DNA of 64,000 nt from the NCBI RefSeq assembly GCF_030704535.1, contig NC_081821.1, positions 1,255,001 to 1,319,000 on the forward strand, given 5' to 3'. The notes beneath the pieces were generated by a model that was not told the DNA's origin, made no database searches, and saw only the letters and a program-made list of their open reading frames with translations. Positions 22,641 to 35,183 of this stretch are shown piece after piece. A program made the position numbers and the translations under genes. The stretch's first letter is position 1; the number at the start of each line of letters is the position of its first letter. This DNA is from Vitis vinifera. Taxonomy: Eukaryota; Streptophyta; Magnoliopsida; Vitales; Vitaceae.

Positions 22641-24952
22641 CCTCACAAATTTTGTCCCTCTCTGTTACTCACTGCTCTATTATTCCCTTCTTTACTTCCC
22701 TCTCTGTAACTATGGGTCAAACACGGTATCATGAAGGAAGGAACTAGGGTTGCGCAAGCACTGGTACACCAGAAGTAATTCACAAAGATCAAATAAAGCT
22801 GTGTGATTAGCATCAGTCAACAATATTAAGAGTAAGAAAAACCATAAGAAACTCAAAACCAATAATTGAATGCTACTACCAATTCATTAACTCTGGATAA
22901 ACCGAAAAGCATAATAATGAGTGCCTACTGCTAACACAGCTAAATCTGAAAACCTCACTAATAATTGAAACAAAACCCACATAAGTAATCATAAAATGCC
23001 CATGAAATTAATTGCAAAAAAAGCGCGCAAAAGGAATTTGAAAGAACTTCAAAAATTGCAGGACAGAATTGAGACAAGGGAGTGAAATGGGACACCATTC
23101 TGATGCCATCTACATTACTTGCATACCAGTCACAATGAACAGGGAACAAGGAACAAACCAACGGTTTGGTGATAACACAAAAGGCTCAGCAATCTGTTTG
23201 GCTGCTGAGAAAATGTAGGAAAAGCGATGAAGCTTGAGGACATAAAAATAGGTTGGGTTTGAGACGGCTGTTGCCCTCTTTCCTTTTCCTTTCATTTCTC
23301 AGTAACCAAAGGGACCTTAACTCTCTTCAATATTTTTTTAAAATATCTCATTGGTCAAATACTTGAAACGAACTGAACCAACCCACAAGCAAAAACCGTA
23401 AAGAAACATTGAAGAACACTGAAATTATAGACACCCATTAATTAAATTGACCAAAAAACACCAAATCAGACATGCCCATCAACCATGGATCTACAGAGGC
23501 TGAAACTTCACATGCAAAGTGTCCAAATTCAGTAGTTTTGCTAAAACCCTAGAATGGCATTATTATTTCCAGTAAACAATCTATGGCAAAGCAGTTACAA
23601 AAATCATATTCTTCCATACAAAGCACAACCGAAAACCACATATATATAAACATAAATGCACAAAAGATACGAAAAAATTTACCTATTACCAGAATGTGAA
23701 CCGCAGAAACCCAATTGAAAATTTCTGGGAATTTTGAATTTTGCCCTTTCTTTACCAACCCAGATCAGATAAAAAAAGCCCCAAATAGGGATTTTTTGAA
23801 AATCCTTCAAAACCTACCCAGACAATTTTCCCAAAGAAAATAAAAGTGAAATTTAAATACATAAAATGGTAATGGTTTTCTGTACTTAGATTATTATTTA
23901 GCCATTAAACAAACCATTTTATATTGGGTTAAAACCCTAACTAGGGTTAAATTTTAACTCTGGTTAACATGAATTGGTATTGCCAGTTGTTGCAATTTTC
24001 ATTTTAATTTGAGTGTACACTTCCTTAAAAAGCAATCATTAATTATTTACATTTTTTTAATATTTTCCATTTTAGTTAAAAATTAAATCATTATAGTACA
24101 AGGGTTAATTTCACTTTTACACTTATGGTTTATTATAAATACATTAAATCACGATTGGTATTAAATTTCATCTATCAATATCTTTATTGATATATTTCAT
24201 TTATAATTTTTTTAAAAAAATAAATTTATTTTGTAAATTATATTAAAAGTTTTTTTTAAAAAAAGGAAGATATATTTGATAATTAGAAAATAAAACAATT
24301 TTTTTTCTTAAAAACTATTAATTAAGTTATTTTTAGAGAACAATTTTAAATTGTTTTTATTTTTTTGAAGATTATTTTTAAAAATAATTATATAAATATG
24401 AAAAATGATTAAAAATAAAGGATAAAAGTCATTTAAAAATATAAAAATATATGTTAAAAATATTTTAAATTCTTAAATAAACTTTTATTTTATAAAATAT
24501 CATATAATAATTTTAAAAAACTGTTTTCAAAACCTATTTTTTAAATTGTTTTTGAATACTTCGAGGTAGTGTTTGGTTAGTAAGAACAGGAACGGAAACA
24601 GGACACTAATCATCAAAGGAAGTAAAGACAGAAAGAAAAGAAAAATAGAATTTGTTTCATTATTTTCCATATATAAGTCAAGTTGCAAATCAATATTACA
24701 ATACCATGACCATGCTCATCTTCTCCAGATGGCTGAACTGAACGCTTTGATAAAAAAAGGGACCAAAAAAAGAAGGAAAATCTATATTTTTAGGACATTG
24801 AAACTAAAGAATTTAATAGCCAAAAGAATGGAGGTCACTGCAATGAAGCTACATTCAAGGAAGAAGCCATTTATGGCTTCAATTTGAATTGAACCACCTT
24901 GTCTTTAGCCCTGCTTCCGAAGATGACGGAACTATGAAAATCATATAATTGC
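22641..24952. other. J-protein gene upstream region and convergent spacer
   Basis: 22,641 to about 23,830 is moderately AT-rich and likely holds the 5' leader of the J-protein gene, possibly with a leader intron; its 23465-23660 part has a diverged copy at 16337-16530. The stretch about 24,000-24,570 is extremely AT-rich and resembles degraded family A MITE sequence (runs such as ctgttttcaaaacc near 24,520). About 24,600-24,952 probably contains the 3' UTR of the MFS gene. No additional gene is supported. Confidence 0.45.
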
Positions 24953-27929
24953 TCATGCCTGAGATCTTCCATAGAGATTGGCATAAACACTTTTGGTCCT
25001 ATGAACGACAATCAAGCTCAGCACAACTGCAACAAGGCAGAGTCCTGACATGACGCCACAAGTGATGGAATAGCATATGTACCCTTCACAACTCAATGAT
25101 TCATCTTTTCCAAGAGGCAGACCAGCCATGGCTCCCAAGCTATGCTGCTTGAGGGCAGCTTGTTTCTCTGCGTAGTGGTCGTATATGCCACTGGCAATGA
25201 CCTCAGAGAATATGAGAGTACCAATAGAACTTGACAGTGTGAGGAAGTTGTATAATGCCCCGAAGCTTTTCAAACCAAAGAGCTCTGAGGCTGCTGCAGG
25301 GACAATTGCCCAGTGGGCACCGTAGCCTAGTCCTATTAGGACGCTCACGACGTATATCGCCCCAGGCCAGGCTAAGGCGTAGTAGAGCAGCCCAACTGAC
25401 ATGAGGACTTGAAACATTGCCATTGACACTGGTCTTGGGAAGGCGAAGTTTCTAGTAGAAGAACACAAATGAAAGAAAGCAGTTAGTAAGATGAGCAAAA
25501 AGAAGACAGCACTCAAGGATGGAGATTAGGCTTCACCTTACAATACTTTCAGAGAAGTAGCCGCCCCCAACCCGTCCCAGGAAGTTCCAAATGCTGATCA
25601 TGGAGACAAATACGCTCGTATCGCTGTACCCCAGAGACTCACACATCTGGCCCATGTTGTCAATAATCGTCAAGCCGGATCCAGCAGCTAGTAGAAGGGA
25701 TACGAAGATGAGCCAAAAATCAGCCTTTATTAGTGCCTGCATTAAGGTAAAATCCTCTCCTCTGCGCGGTCCTCGTTTCCTCTTCACCCTCACAGCTCCT
25801 TCTGCAGCTGCTTGGAAGAGCTTGGCTTGCAAATGGGCTATTCGCTTATGCCTTTCGGATGCTGGAAGTGAATCAACTTCCACCGGCTTCTCGTCTTCGA
25901 CCTCACTGAGAATGACCTCTTCCCCATCCTGCTCAGACTTGCCGGACTCTTGTTTCTGAGGCTCAGGTAGAAAGGCCTCCTCTGATGGAGCTATTGGTCC
26001 AGAGAAAAAGACTAATATGATGGGAATTGCAACTGGAAGCAATATTATAACGATCAGAAGAACAGTGAGCAATGTGACTAGAGCTTGGCTCAAACCAACT
26101 AGATCCTCAAGCAGCAAGACCCCCAGCAGATAAGCAGCCAGGATGAGGCAAAGACTGAAGGTAAATAAGAAGCTTGAACTATCAGAGGGCCTAAGTTGTT
26201 TGTGACCTCCCACAGGTCTAACTATAAACATCAGAGCAATGACTACCATAGATGGCCCGATTGCAACCATGAAAATAAGTGCGGCTGCATTAGGGGCATT
26301 GATCATAGTGTATATCTGAGTAATAATTGCGCCGCTCAACCCAGCAAAGCCCTTCAGTATGCCCACAACGGGACCCCGGTTTTTGGGGAAGTTCTGCACA
26401 CATGAAACCAGAGCTCCTGTATTGAAGTAGGTCTCACCATTTGTTCCAACAAATATACAAAGGCACAGCTGCAAGAAAGGAAAAAAAACCTGATTAAAGC
26501 TTAACCCCACCTTGAAATACTTGGAAACATCCCGGTTTCTTGGTCCATTAATGGACAAAGGCACGAACTGGCTGGATATTCCATAGTCTAATGATATTGA
26601 GAATTGATTCGATCATCAACAAACAGTCAAAAAGGAGAAAAGAAAAGAGAGATTGAGGTGTGCAGCCATGGTCTAATTCTACTTAGCCTAAAAATTACTT
26701 CCCCTTGAACAGCCCAGGGGAAGAGCTAGCTTCAGGGGAGACAGGTTTCAGGAAAAACCACCAGAGGAAGTCAATCATTCAAGTGGCTAAAGTATAATAA
26801 TAACTGATAGAAATGTAATCCAACTGAAGAAACTAGTTGCTCTGGATATGAATCAAATCATGTGGATCCAATCCTGCAAGAGGGTTCATTGATTCTGCAG
26901 CTCTAGCTTGTTTCCTGGAGAAAGGCAATTGCTATTTTTCAGGTTTGCCTTTTCAAATCAGAACCATATCAGGCATTCAATAGAATATTGTTCAGGACTT
27001 GGGAGAAAAATCCGATTCTATTATGACTAACTCACTGCTTTCATGTATCTATATCATTGAAACTGGCAACAATCAAAGTGTTAAACAACAAAGAAAACGA
27101 AAAGATATAGAACCCAGGTGTCATTGAGAAACTAAACTAACAGTTAAAAGGATGTTACATGTTTAAATGCTGAGAAAATTAAGGAAAAGGAAATAAAAAT
27201 AAAATAAAAATGTAAGTCATGTTTTCTATTGTTTTAATTCAGAAGGAAAATGGAAAACCCGCACAGACTAATCCAGTTGTCTCCAATAAAAACCATTCAG
27301 AAAGTAAGTTTTCTTCTTCAGTTTCAGAAAACCCAGATAACAAAAGCACAAAATCGTAACCACTTTCCTTTTCCCACCTTTTCTCAGCAACCAAACAGAC
27401 ACATCAAAACTCACCACCGACAGAGGCAAACAAGGCAGTTTCCGTGGGCAAACTAGGCACCCACCCACCCATCGACAGATAACAAAAACACAAAATTAAT
27501 CCTAACCGCTTTCCTTTTCCCATCTTTTTCTCAGAAACCAAACAGGAAACTTTTCAATGAAACCCGAGTCATCACATCAAAACTCACCACCCACAGAGGC
27601 AAACTGGGCAGTTTCTGAGTCACCACAAGCCAAACCACACCATACCCAACAAAGTTCTGCACCACCCCAATGAGCATAATTCCCCAGATTGGCAAAACCT
27701 CACATAAACTCCCTGCTACGAACCCAATACTATCCCCCAAATCCTTGGCCACACCCAACATAGCCACCTGCCTTTGATTATACCCCATTGCACTCTTTAT
27801 CACCGGCGAAATGCTCCCAAACAGGTACCCGATCCCGGCCCATGACTGCACCCACATTGCACACACAAACACCAGCCATCTGTTGTTGACGAAAGCCCTG
27901 ACTTTCTCCCGCAGATCAAGCATCACCAT
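24953..27929 (-). CDS. Nodulin-like (NFD4) major facilitator transporter
   Basis: Three exons: 27588-27929, 25537-26468 and 24953-25451, with intron phases 0 and 2, giving 590 residues. The first junction reads LPLWV/LCLCIFVGTNGETYF and the second SESIVR/NFAFPRPV, both typical of the family. The N-terminal NFD4 half shows WVQSWAGIGYLFGSISPVIK, GTNGETYFNTGALVSCVQ and FPKNRGPVVGILKGFAGLSG. An acidic loop follows, then the C-terminal MFS half with GLGYGAHWAIVPAAASELFG and FGALYNFLTLSS. Twelve hydrophobic segments are expected. It is an integral membrane protein (plasma membrane or tonoplast in relatives); the substrate is unknown. The start ATG at 27929 is preceded by a leader reaching about 28.1 kb. 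Intron 1 (1,119 bp) carries a duplicate of the exon 1 end. Confidence 0.92.
27345..27622. repeat. Direct duplication of the MFS exon 1/intron 1 junction
   Basis: Copy at about 27345-27444 matches about 27488-27622, sharing cacaaaat, cctttccttttccca, tttctcagaaaccaaacag and tcaaaactcaccacc plus flanks. The right copy contains the real end of exon 1 and its GTGAGT donor (27582-27587, minus strand). The left copy, inside intron 1, holds a second GTGAGT (27409-27414) preceded by a recognisable KLPCLPLSV peptide in place of KLPSLPLWV. The copies differ by about 26 bp in length. Confidence 0.85.
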
Positions 27930-30829
27930 CTCTGGAAAAACAGCTTCTTCTGATCAGTACTGTTGATGAATTTGCATCACAGATTCTGGAGATTCTGATA
28001 TGGGTGTTGTGAATTTATTCTTGGGTGGTTACCGAGTTGGTGGATTCTGCCAATAAAACTCATGGGAAGATTGAGATGTGTTGAATCTCTCGATACTGTT
28101 TCTGTGTTGAAATTTTTTCATCGTGTTACCAACCGTCATTTTAACTGCACCCGCCTTTTGTAACGGATAGTTGGATGGTTTCCAATAGCTAAAATCATTT
28201 GAGTCTTTAAAAAAACTAAAAAAAAAATCATTTCTATTTTCATAATGGTTTTGGAAAAATCATTTTTATGTCTTAATCAATTTAGACTTCATAGTATATT
28301 TTAAACTATTGAAATAAAATTTTGGATATTATATTATATCAATGACTTTTCTAATTAAGAAATTTAAAAAAGTTTTTGTAAGTTTTCTTCCAATCAAACA
28401 CTTTGAATTATTTATATAAAAAAATTGGTATCAGATCATATCAAATGACTTTTTCAATTAAAAAAATAATAATTTAATTTTTTAAAATTTCTCTTCCAAT
28501 AAGACATCATAGTCAATGTGACATGTGCCCCCACTAGTCTAAACCAACCCAAAAATCATCTAATTAATACAACCGATTTGAGATCAAAATATTTATTATC
28601 ATATGAATAAAATACTTAGAAAAATTCAAACATGGTGGTAATTGGAAATATTATAATAGCAATAACACCTAAGCCATTTTCATGAACATGGTCTTCTGCA
28701 TTTTTCCCTTCTTTTGTTTTTTCATTCATGTCTATCTAAAAACATGTGCATGATGCGATAGAAGACTTTACCCATGATTGTCAGTGAGTGGTGGAAATCC
28801 CATATTGAAACTGCATATGTTATCTGATTATATAAAGAGCCTTTCTACATGGAATGGATGTGCACGACACATATTTTAATTGTCAAGATATATAATCAAA
28901 TGATCTATCATATTATAGTTGCATTAGCTTGACATATCATAGGATTTACCATTACTTAAGGTTACATTTGGTTCCCCGATGTAGTGTCATAAGATATGAA
29001 ATAATATATTATATCTCATATTTAATTGAAAATAAAATAGTATAAGAGTTTAGGTGGTTTTTCCATTATCAAGATGAAACTTGGGTGAAACTAAGTAAAG
29101 ATCCAAACCGACTGATATTGAAGAATCAACGAATAAGTTGTAGTTAGGGGTGAAATGTTACTTGCACTCAAAGTTGGTTGATTAAACATTTAGGGATAAA
29201 GTACTCTTCTAGTGCGGCCACAAGAGTAGTATCAAATTAAGACAAACTCTGAAAACTAGATATGACCTTAAAAGGTTAAGGTTGGTTAATGAGACAATGA
29301 AGGATAAGTTTCATTTGTCAAGAGGGAAACAATCCGCACCGATTTTAGGAAACTCTTCTTAATTTTCAACACTTGAAAATTTTTATTAAAAAAATAGTTC
29401 TATAAGTTATGTTATCAATTATCATATCTCATCTTTAACCAAATATGAAATATATTATCTTTTTTATTATATACACCATGCATAAAATATATTTAAAAAA
29501 ATTATAAGGAAAACATTTTGACTTATTACTTATATTTTTATCTACTTATTACTAATTTTTTAAAATAATATAAAAAATCAAAATATTTAACTTTTACTTA
29601 ACACTAAAAATATCTTTTTGAAACAACTAAAACACAATATCAATATGATTCTCACCTTATTAATATTAATACTAAATAAGAATTAAATAATAAAAAACAA
29701 AACAACTTAATATTTAATACTATTAAGTTATATTTAAAGCTAAATTAAGTTTTGTTTAGATTTACGTAAAAAACCAAACATCACCTAATAGTAGTGCCCG
29801 ATAAATTAGGTTTAAAACCCGTTAGCCCGTTACTACGACTAAGGTTAATCATTTAGATCAATTGATAACAAAAATATAGCAAAACCAAAATGGGGGTTTG
29901 CAGAATCATGAGAAAAATTGGTTCACATTTGTTTGAAAGTCATATTGAATAAAAAATTACCCAACTGAGGACGTACACGCACAAGTGTTTGACTTGGTGT
30001 TACCTGGCTAAACACATTTTTATATCATTACAATGGGATTGCATTAAGAAGGATTAGCACGGAATCTGGCCATGTGGCCGATTGTATATCTCATGTTTTG
30101 ATAGCTTATAAGGCATAAGTCGAACACGCAATTTATTTAGAGAGAGAAAAAAAAAACAAAAAAACAAACAAACTTGGAAATTTAAAGTGTTAGGTTGAAT
30201 TTCTTGTCACTTCACAATTTTTTGTTCGAAAGCATGAAGGGCTTTTTGTAGGTAGCCCTATAATTTACTTGATGTGAGACAATTGACCATTATGGAAATA
30301 TCTACATGATGTTGCTTGCCAGTTCCACAATTCCCCGTTTTTCATGAAGGCTAGAACCACCGAGCTGCTCAGCTGGCTAAGGCTAATGGCGTGTTGTCAC
30401 GGGCCACTAGTCATGTGTTGGATTGACTTTGAAGAGCTAAAAATACACTTTACCCTTTCAACATTTAACGTATTTTGCATATTATCCCCTCGAGTTTAAT
30501 ATCGAACAAATTATTTTTCAAGCTTCTTAAATATTAGCACTATGCCTTTTTTTGTTAGACAGTATTGATTTGAATGAACAAAAATGTCATTTGTTGTGCA
30601 CTAACTTAGTAAGGACAAATTTATAAATTGAATCACCGAAATAGAATTGTTCCTTCTTCCATTTGTTCTTCCAACAATCCTTAAACACCCACAAGCCCAT
30701 TTCAATCCTCAAGTCATGGCTTTTTTCAAGTAAGCCTAGGTTTATTTTGCTTTTCATTTCTTTCCATGAAATTTCCATTATTTTTTTTTTTTACTCATTG
30801 GGAACCTTTTTTCTGGCTTGTTGATTAGG
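27930..30829. other. AT-rich intergenic DNA
   Basis: 27,930 to about 28,130 is the probable 5' leader and promoter of the MFS gene. The remainder is AT-rich with no supported gene, RNA or defined mobile element. Between 28,960 and 29,800 there are degenerate words (ggttacatttggtt, gatatgaaataatatatt) resembling those in the AT-rich insert of the CBS gene intron near 54.3-54.9 kb, but ends could not be fixed. Confidence 0.4.
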
Positions 30830-31725
30830 TTTTGTTTTCAAGCAAAAGGGTTTTCGTTTTTTATGCCTTTTTGCTCCATTTGATTTCTAGGAAGTTGAAG
30901 GAAAAGATAATGGATAAATGAAATCTTGTTATTTGTTTTTTTCATTGTTTTTTTTTTTGGAGAATTATCTTTTGGGGGTAGATGGGGCCCCAAATTAACA
31001 AAAGGTCCATATAACTCTTCAAATTGAGTTGAAGGATATGAAATAGTAATGGACAAATATACCCTTTAAGAACACATATAAAATGTTTTATAAAATTAAG
31101 TTAAATAATTTTTTTTCAATAATTTTTTTTTCAAAAATATTAAATTAAATAAAAGTAGTTTTCAAAAATATTAAATTAAATTAAATATTTTTTAAATATT
31201 AAATTAAATAAATTTATTTTTAAAAAATATTAAATTAAATAAATTTATTTTTAAAAAATATTAAATTAAATAAAAGTATTTTTAAAAAATATTATTTTTT
31301 TTTTCTCAAAATCAATAAAGGGCATTTTTTAAAATACTGAAGGATGATATCCTTCAATTTAATTTTCATACTTTCATTGGGTCTTGGGCTCAATTTGAAG
31401 AGTTACATGAACCTTTTGTTAATTTGGGGACCCATCTACCCCCAAAACATAATTCTCCCTTTTTTTTTTGGCAGTTTTATTTTCAAGTAAAGGGGGTGGT
31501 TTTCATTTTTTATGCCCTTCTACTCTATTTGGTTGCCAGGAACTGAAGGAAAAAAGAAAGGATAAATGAATATCTGTTATTTATCTTTTTCTAGGCGGTT
31601 TCGTTTCAGGGCAAAGGGATTTTCCTATTTTATGCTATAATGCTCTGTTTGGTTGCTGGGAAATTGAAGGAAAAAGGAAATGATGAAATCCTGTTATTTG
31701 TCTTTTCGATCATTTTCTGGGCATT
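30830..31725. repeat. Three tandem copies of a ~110-bp unit, split by a MITE
   Basis: Units at about 30,833-30,950, 31,478-31,590 and 31,593-31,712 share tttatgc..t..tgctc, tttggttgc(c/t)(a/g)gga, a(c/t)tgaaggaaaa and tgttattt(a/g)tctttt. The first two are now separated by the foldback element at 30957-31455, which inserted between them. Confidence 0.7.
30957..31455. mobile_element. Foldback MITE with ~100-bp terminal inverted repeats
   Basis: The left end starts ggagaattatcttttggggg and the reverse complement of the right end starts ggagaattatgttttggggg. They continue alike through gtagatggg.cccaaattaa, caaaaggt.cat.taactc and ttcaaattgag. The flanks are T-runs on both sides, so the target duplication cannot be sized, though nine or more T would fit a Mutator-type insertion. 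The interior (about 31,085-31,300) is an AT-rich minisatellite of roughly 37 bp built on aaatattaaattaaataaa. Non-coding. Confidence 0.8.
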
Positions 31726-33426
31726 CTCTATTAGGCATGAGACCAATTGTAAATCATGGTGAGACATAATTAGGTTAACAGGTTTTTAGTTTATCTAGAA
31801 TCATATAAGACAGAGTTATTCAAAAATCTAAGTAGGCATTAAAAAATAAAGAAAATCAATCAAAGCTTTGTAGTTAATATTCTTCAACTTTTAGTTTTCT
31901 TTTCATCGTTTTGTAGATTTTTAATTGTTTTGTAGATATGGTAGGTCTTTGAGGATTTAGAGTTTTAGGAAGAACGAGGAAATAAAAGAAGGAGAGTTTA
32001 CTTCTATTTTGGTGATTTAATTTACAAATTTATCTTTATTTATTAAATCATGCGCACAACACATGACATTTTCGTCCATTTGAACTAATATAACAAAAAA
32101 GGCATAGTATTGGTGTTTAATAAGCTGAGAGGGCAATTTGTTCGATTTTAAATCTAATGGGGTAATGTACAAAACACATCATAGGTTGAGGAAGTAAAGT
32201 GTATTAAACTCTAAAACTTAATAAACGTTGTTGTACTTGTTTGACTAATTTTGTCAAAAGACCTTATAATTAAGAAAATAAATTTTGAAAATAGTTTTTA
32301 AAAATGATTTTATGATGTTTTGTAAAACAATCATATGTTTGAAAACCTAAAATGTTTTTAATCTGTTTTTAATATTTTTAAATATATTTTAATGATAATT
32401 TTTATGTTAGTGTTTTATTTTTAATCATTCTATATATTTATATAATTATGTTTTAAAACAACCCTAAAAAAATAAGTTAAAATAAAAAATAAAAAATAAA
32501 AACAATTAAAAAAATATTCCCTAAAAATACCATATTTTATGTTTTTTAAGAACAAAAAATAGAAAATGGTTTTTAATCATGTGTTTTCCTATTTTTTTTG
32601 TTCTCGAAAATAGAAAAAATCTTAAAATAAATATTGCCTCTTATACAAGCTCGAACTTATAACTAAAAAGGAGTTTTAAGTCAAGAAAATACTACTTATC
32701 ATAGCTCTTTTGTTATGATACGTCTAATAAAAATTTTAGAATACTAATATTGTATTTTGAAAATTATGACATGGATTCCAACCACTAGTGAAAGCCAAAA
32801 ACAGAAAGCTATCTTGTGTGGATCATGATGTTGCAGCTACTTGATTGGAAGTGGTACCTACCTAGCTTCTAGAAATTGAAGAAACTACAAATAAAAAACA
32901 AACCTACTATTTATGGTGAAATAAAACAAATAAAGACATGAAGGTTTGAAGTAGACATGATTTGAAGGCCAAAATATCTGTAAAATTCCATGGGCCAATC
33001 CTCTAATCAACAACAAAAGGTAAGCTGAAAGCTAATTAACTCATCACTCATCCCATCAAAAATCAGATCGGTTTTCATTTCAAACCTACCTACACCCATA
33101 TTGGGAATCTACAACAACACTGATGATCTCATCTAGGTTGAAAAGAATGACAAAACTAAGAGGCAAAACACTTACTAATACTACTAACAGACACTTCTCT
33201 AAATTCTCTTCATTGGTTTGCAGGTATTGGTTTCATCACACAATGTGGATCATGCTTTCAACATACACATCAGTGAAAATCTAAGCATTCCTACTTCAGC
33301 CATGCCATGTGACATGTTAAGAGCATCGAGACTTTCACGAGAGCATGTCAGCGATCTATATGAGTTCACCAATTGTTTAATGTATCACGCCAAAGGAAGC
33401 TACAATGTAATCAATATATATATATA
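31726..33426. other. AT-rich intergenic DNA
   Basis: No supported gene. About 32,260-32,640 looks like a degraded family A MITE (tttgaaaatagtttttaaaa at one side, gttctcgaaaatagaaaa at the other). A 69-codon open frame at 33218-33427 follows an AG acceptor-like site and has coding-like composition, but I do not recognise it. Confidence 0.4.
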
Positions 33427-33435
33427 AACATTTAA
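33427..33435. repeat. Target site duplication, left copy
   Basis: AACATTTAA, identical to 39205-39213. A 9-bp duplication is the size made by Mutator-type transposases. Confidence 0.9.
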
Positions 33436-34145
33436 GGGAAAAATGCTCATACACCCCTTAAACTTTTAACTACCGGTCAAAAGACCCCCTTAACTTTTTT
33501 ATTGGCCAATTTACTCCTTAAACTATTCATAACTACCAAATTAATACTTCAATTAGTCACACGTTAAAACACTAACGGAATAAACACATGCCACTCACGT
33601 GGCTTTTAAATACAAACTGAAAAACACCCAAACATCCAAAACCCAATGGAAGAGAAGAGAACCAGTCCAGGTCCGGCAGAGAGAGAGAGAGAGAGAGAGA
33701 GACTGCACGCCGTTCATAGCCACTGCCAAGCTTCTCTCCGCCGTCTCGCCGCCCTTGTCTCGACGGCTCCTTGGTGGTTCCGCCGCACTGTTCAATCTGG
33801 GTATGTTTTTTTTTTTTTTTTTCTTCTTACGTCTTGCTATTTAAATTTTCAAAGAACTTTTATTTTTTTTTTAATCTCCATGTGCGAATTTTTATTGTAG
33901 AAATTCTTGTTTTGGTTTAATTTCTGGGTTGGGTCTCTATGAAATTCTTGGTTTTTTACTTTCTCCATGTGTCTTTCACCAACTGTTGCATTTGAGTATG
34001 CCATAGAGCTGTTTGATTAAATGCCTGAGAGAGATATGGCTACTGCTAAGGGGGTTTGGTTGCTTGGTTATCCAATTTTCCAAATATGCTGGCCTTCTAA
34101 GTTTCCCTTGCAACCCATTTGCAACAAAAACATATCAAACACGAA
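33436..34145 (+). repeat. MULE left terminal inverted repeat
   Basis: Reverse complement of about 38496-39204. The AT-rich outer half is followed by a GC-rich, exon-like stretch at about 33,650-33,800 with a GA repeat (33,680-33,702) and a GTATGT donor-like site at 33,801, then intron-like T-rich sequence. Similarity ends near atatcaaacac at 34,135-34,142. Confidence 0.88.
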
Positions 34146-34242
34146 TTATTATTTCTTCCCATTTGCACTTCAATTATTATTTCTTAATTTTCTCCTTCTT
34201 CATGTAGAAATCAACCCTAAATATTTCCCTTATTTGTTTCAG

Positions 34243-34375
34243 CAAATCAGATAATGTAATTTACAAGCTCAAAAAGATGGGAAAGATTGGGGAGAAAGAT
34301 ATATTGCTGATCTGCGATTACTTCAGTAAGCTTGATCGCAACAACTTTGGGAAGATAACACTACCAGATCTTTAG
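34243..34375 (+). pseudogene. Captured exon fragment of a two-pore K+ channel (TPK/KCO) gene
   Basis: After an intron-like tract ending tatttgtttcag, the sequence reads in frame as KSDNVIYKLKKMGKIGEKDI, then LLICDYFSKLDRNNFGKITLPDL and a stop, 44 codons in all. YKLKxMGKIxEKDI followed by a D-x-N-x-G-x-I EF-hand loop is the C-terminal calcium-binding tail of plant TPK channels (recalled family sequence, not searched). No pore or membrane segments are present, so it is only the last exon plus part of the preceding intron and possibly the 3' UTR. It sits between the element's left inverted repeat and its transposase, i.e. Pack-MULE-type cargo. The open strand points away from the left end, so the inverted repeat's promoter could transcribe it. 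Confidence 0.7.
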
Positions 34376-35183
34376 GAACCTTGTGACTGCAAGAATTATG
34401 AAATCTGTTTCTATTCTTTAGATGGAAGAAATGTATAGTTACATTTTTTTTCTTCTTCCATTGATACTTGTAAAGGTTTCAAGTCATATAGGAGCAATGA
34501 AAAATAGAAGCCAATGGGATATGTCCCCCTTCTGTTATAGGTTCTCTTACAGCCATTAAATTGAGAGGCTGCTATGGAGGGTTTGAGTTGTGTGATGTAG
34601 ATTTGACACTGTAATAATTCAAGTAGTCAACAAGGAAAGCAAACAATCTTGGGATGATCTTACTTCTTCTCTTTATTTTGATTCAAGTTGTATGAGTGAT
34701 TTGGTTGATGCGTACTTCTTCTCTTTATGCAATAACCACTAAAAATGAATGTGTCCCAATCTGCCATGAATTGAACTTTATGCAATAACTCTAAGAAAAT
34801 AAATCAATAATTACACTTTTCCGGCAATATTGAAAAACAAAAGTATACTGGCTCCATCAGTATTCTTAAAAGGATCTCAATATGCCATGAATTGAAATAT
34901 CAAATAAGTATTCACAAATGGTATATTGTTTGCCAAAAAAATAACACTCAATGAATCAATAATTACACTTTCCAAGCAATATTGAAAAACAAAAGTATAT
35001 TGGCTCCATCAATATTTTTAGAAGGCTGTGTATCACTAAACAAATTATTGAACTAAAAAATTATTTATCTTCTTGCTGCCACTAAACCTTAGCCTTTCCC
35101 TTATCCTTCTTGCTTCCACTAGTGTTGTCTTTTGTACGACTTTGACTTGACTGTTAAGTACCTATATTTGATTGCTGAGTACC

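Noticed and set aside
33218-33427. Possible coding exon next to the MULE
   Set aside because: Follows an AG and looks mildly coding, but only 69 codons, not recognised, and no neighbouring exon found.
33646-33800. Short Arg-rich peptide frame in the MULE inverted repeat
   Set aside because: GA repeat and leader-like sequence; present in both inverted repeats but with frame-changing repeat length differences, so not a conserved protein.
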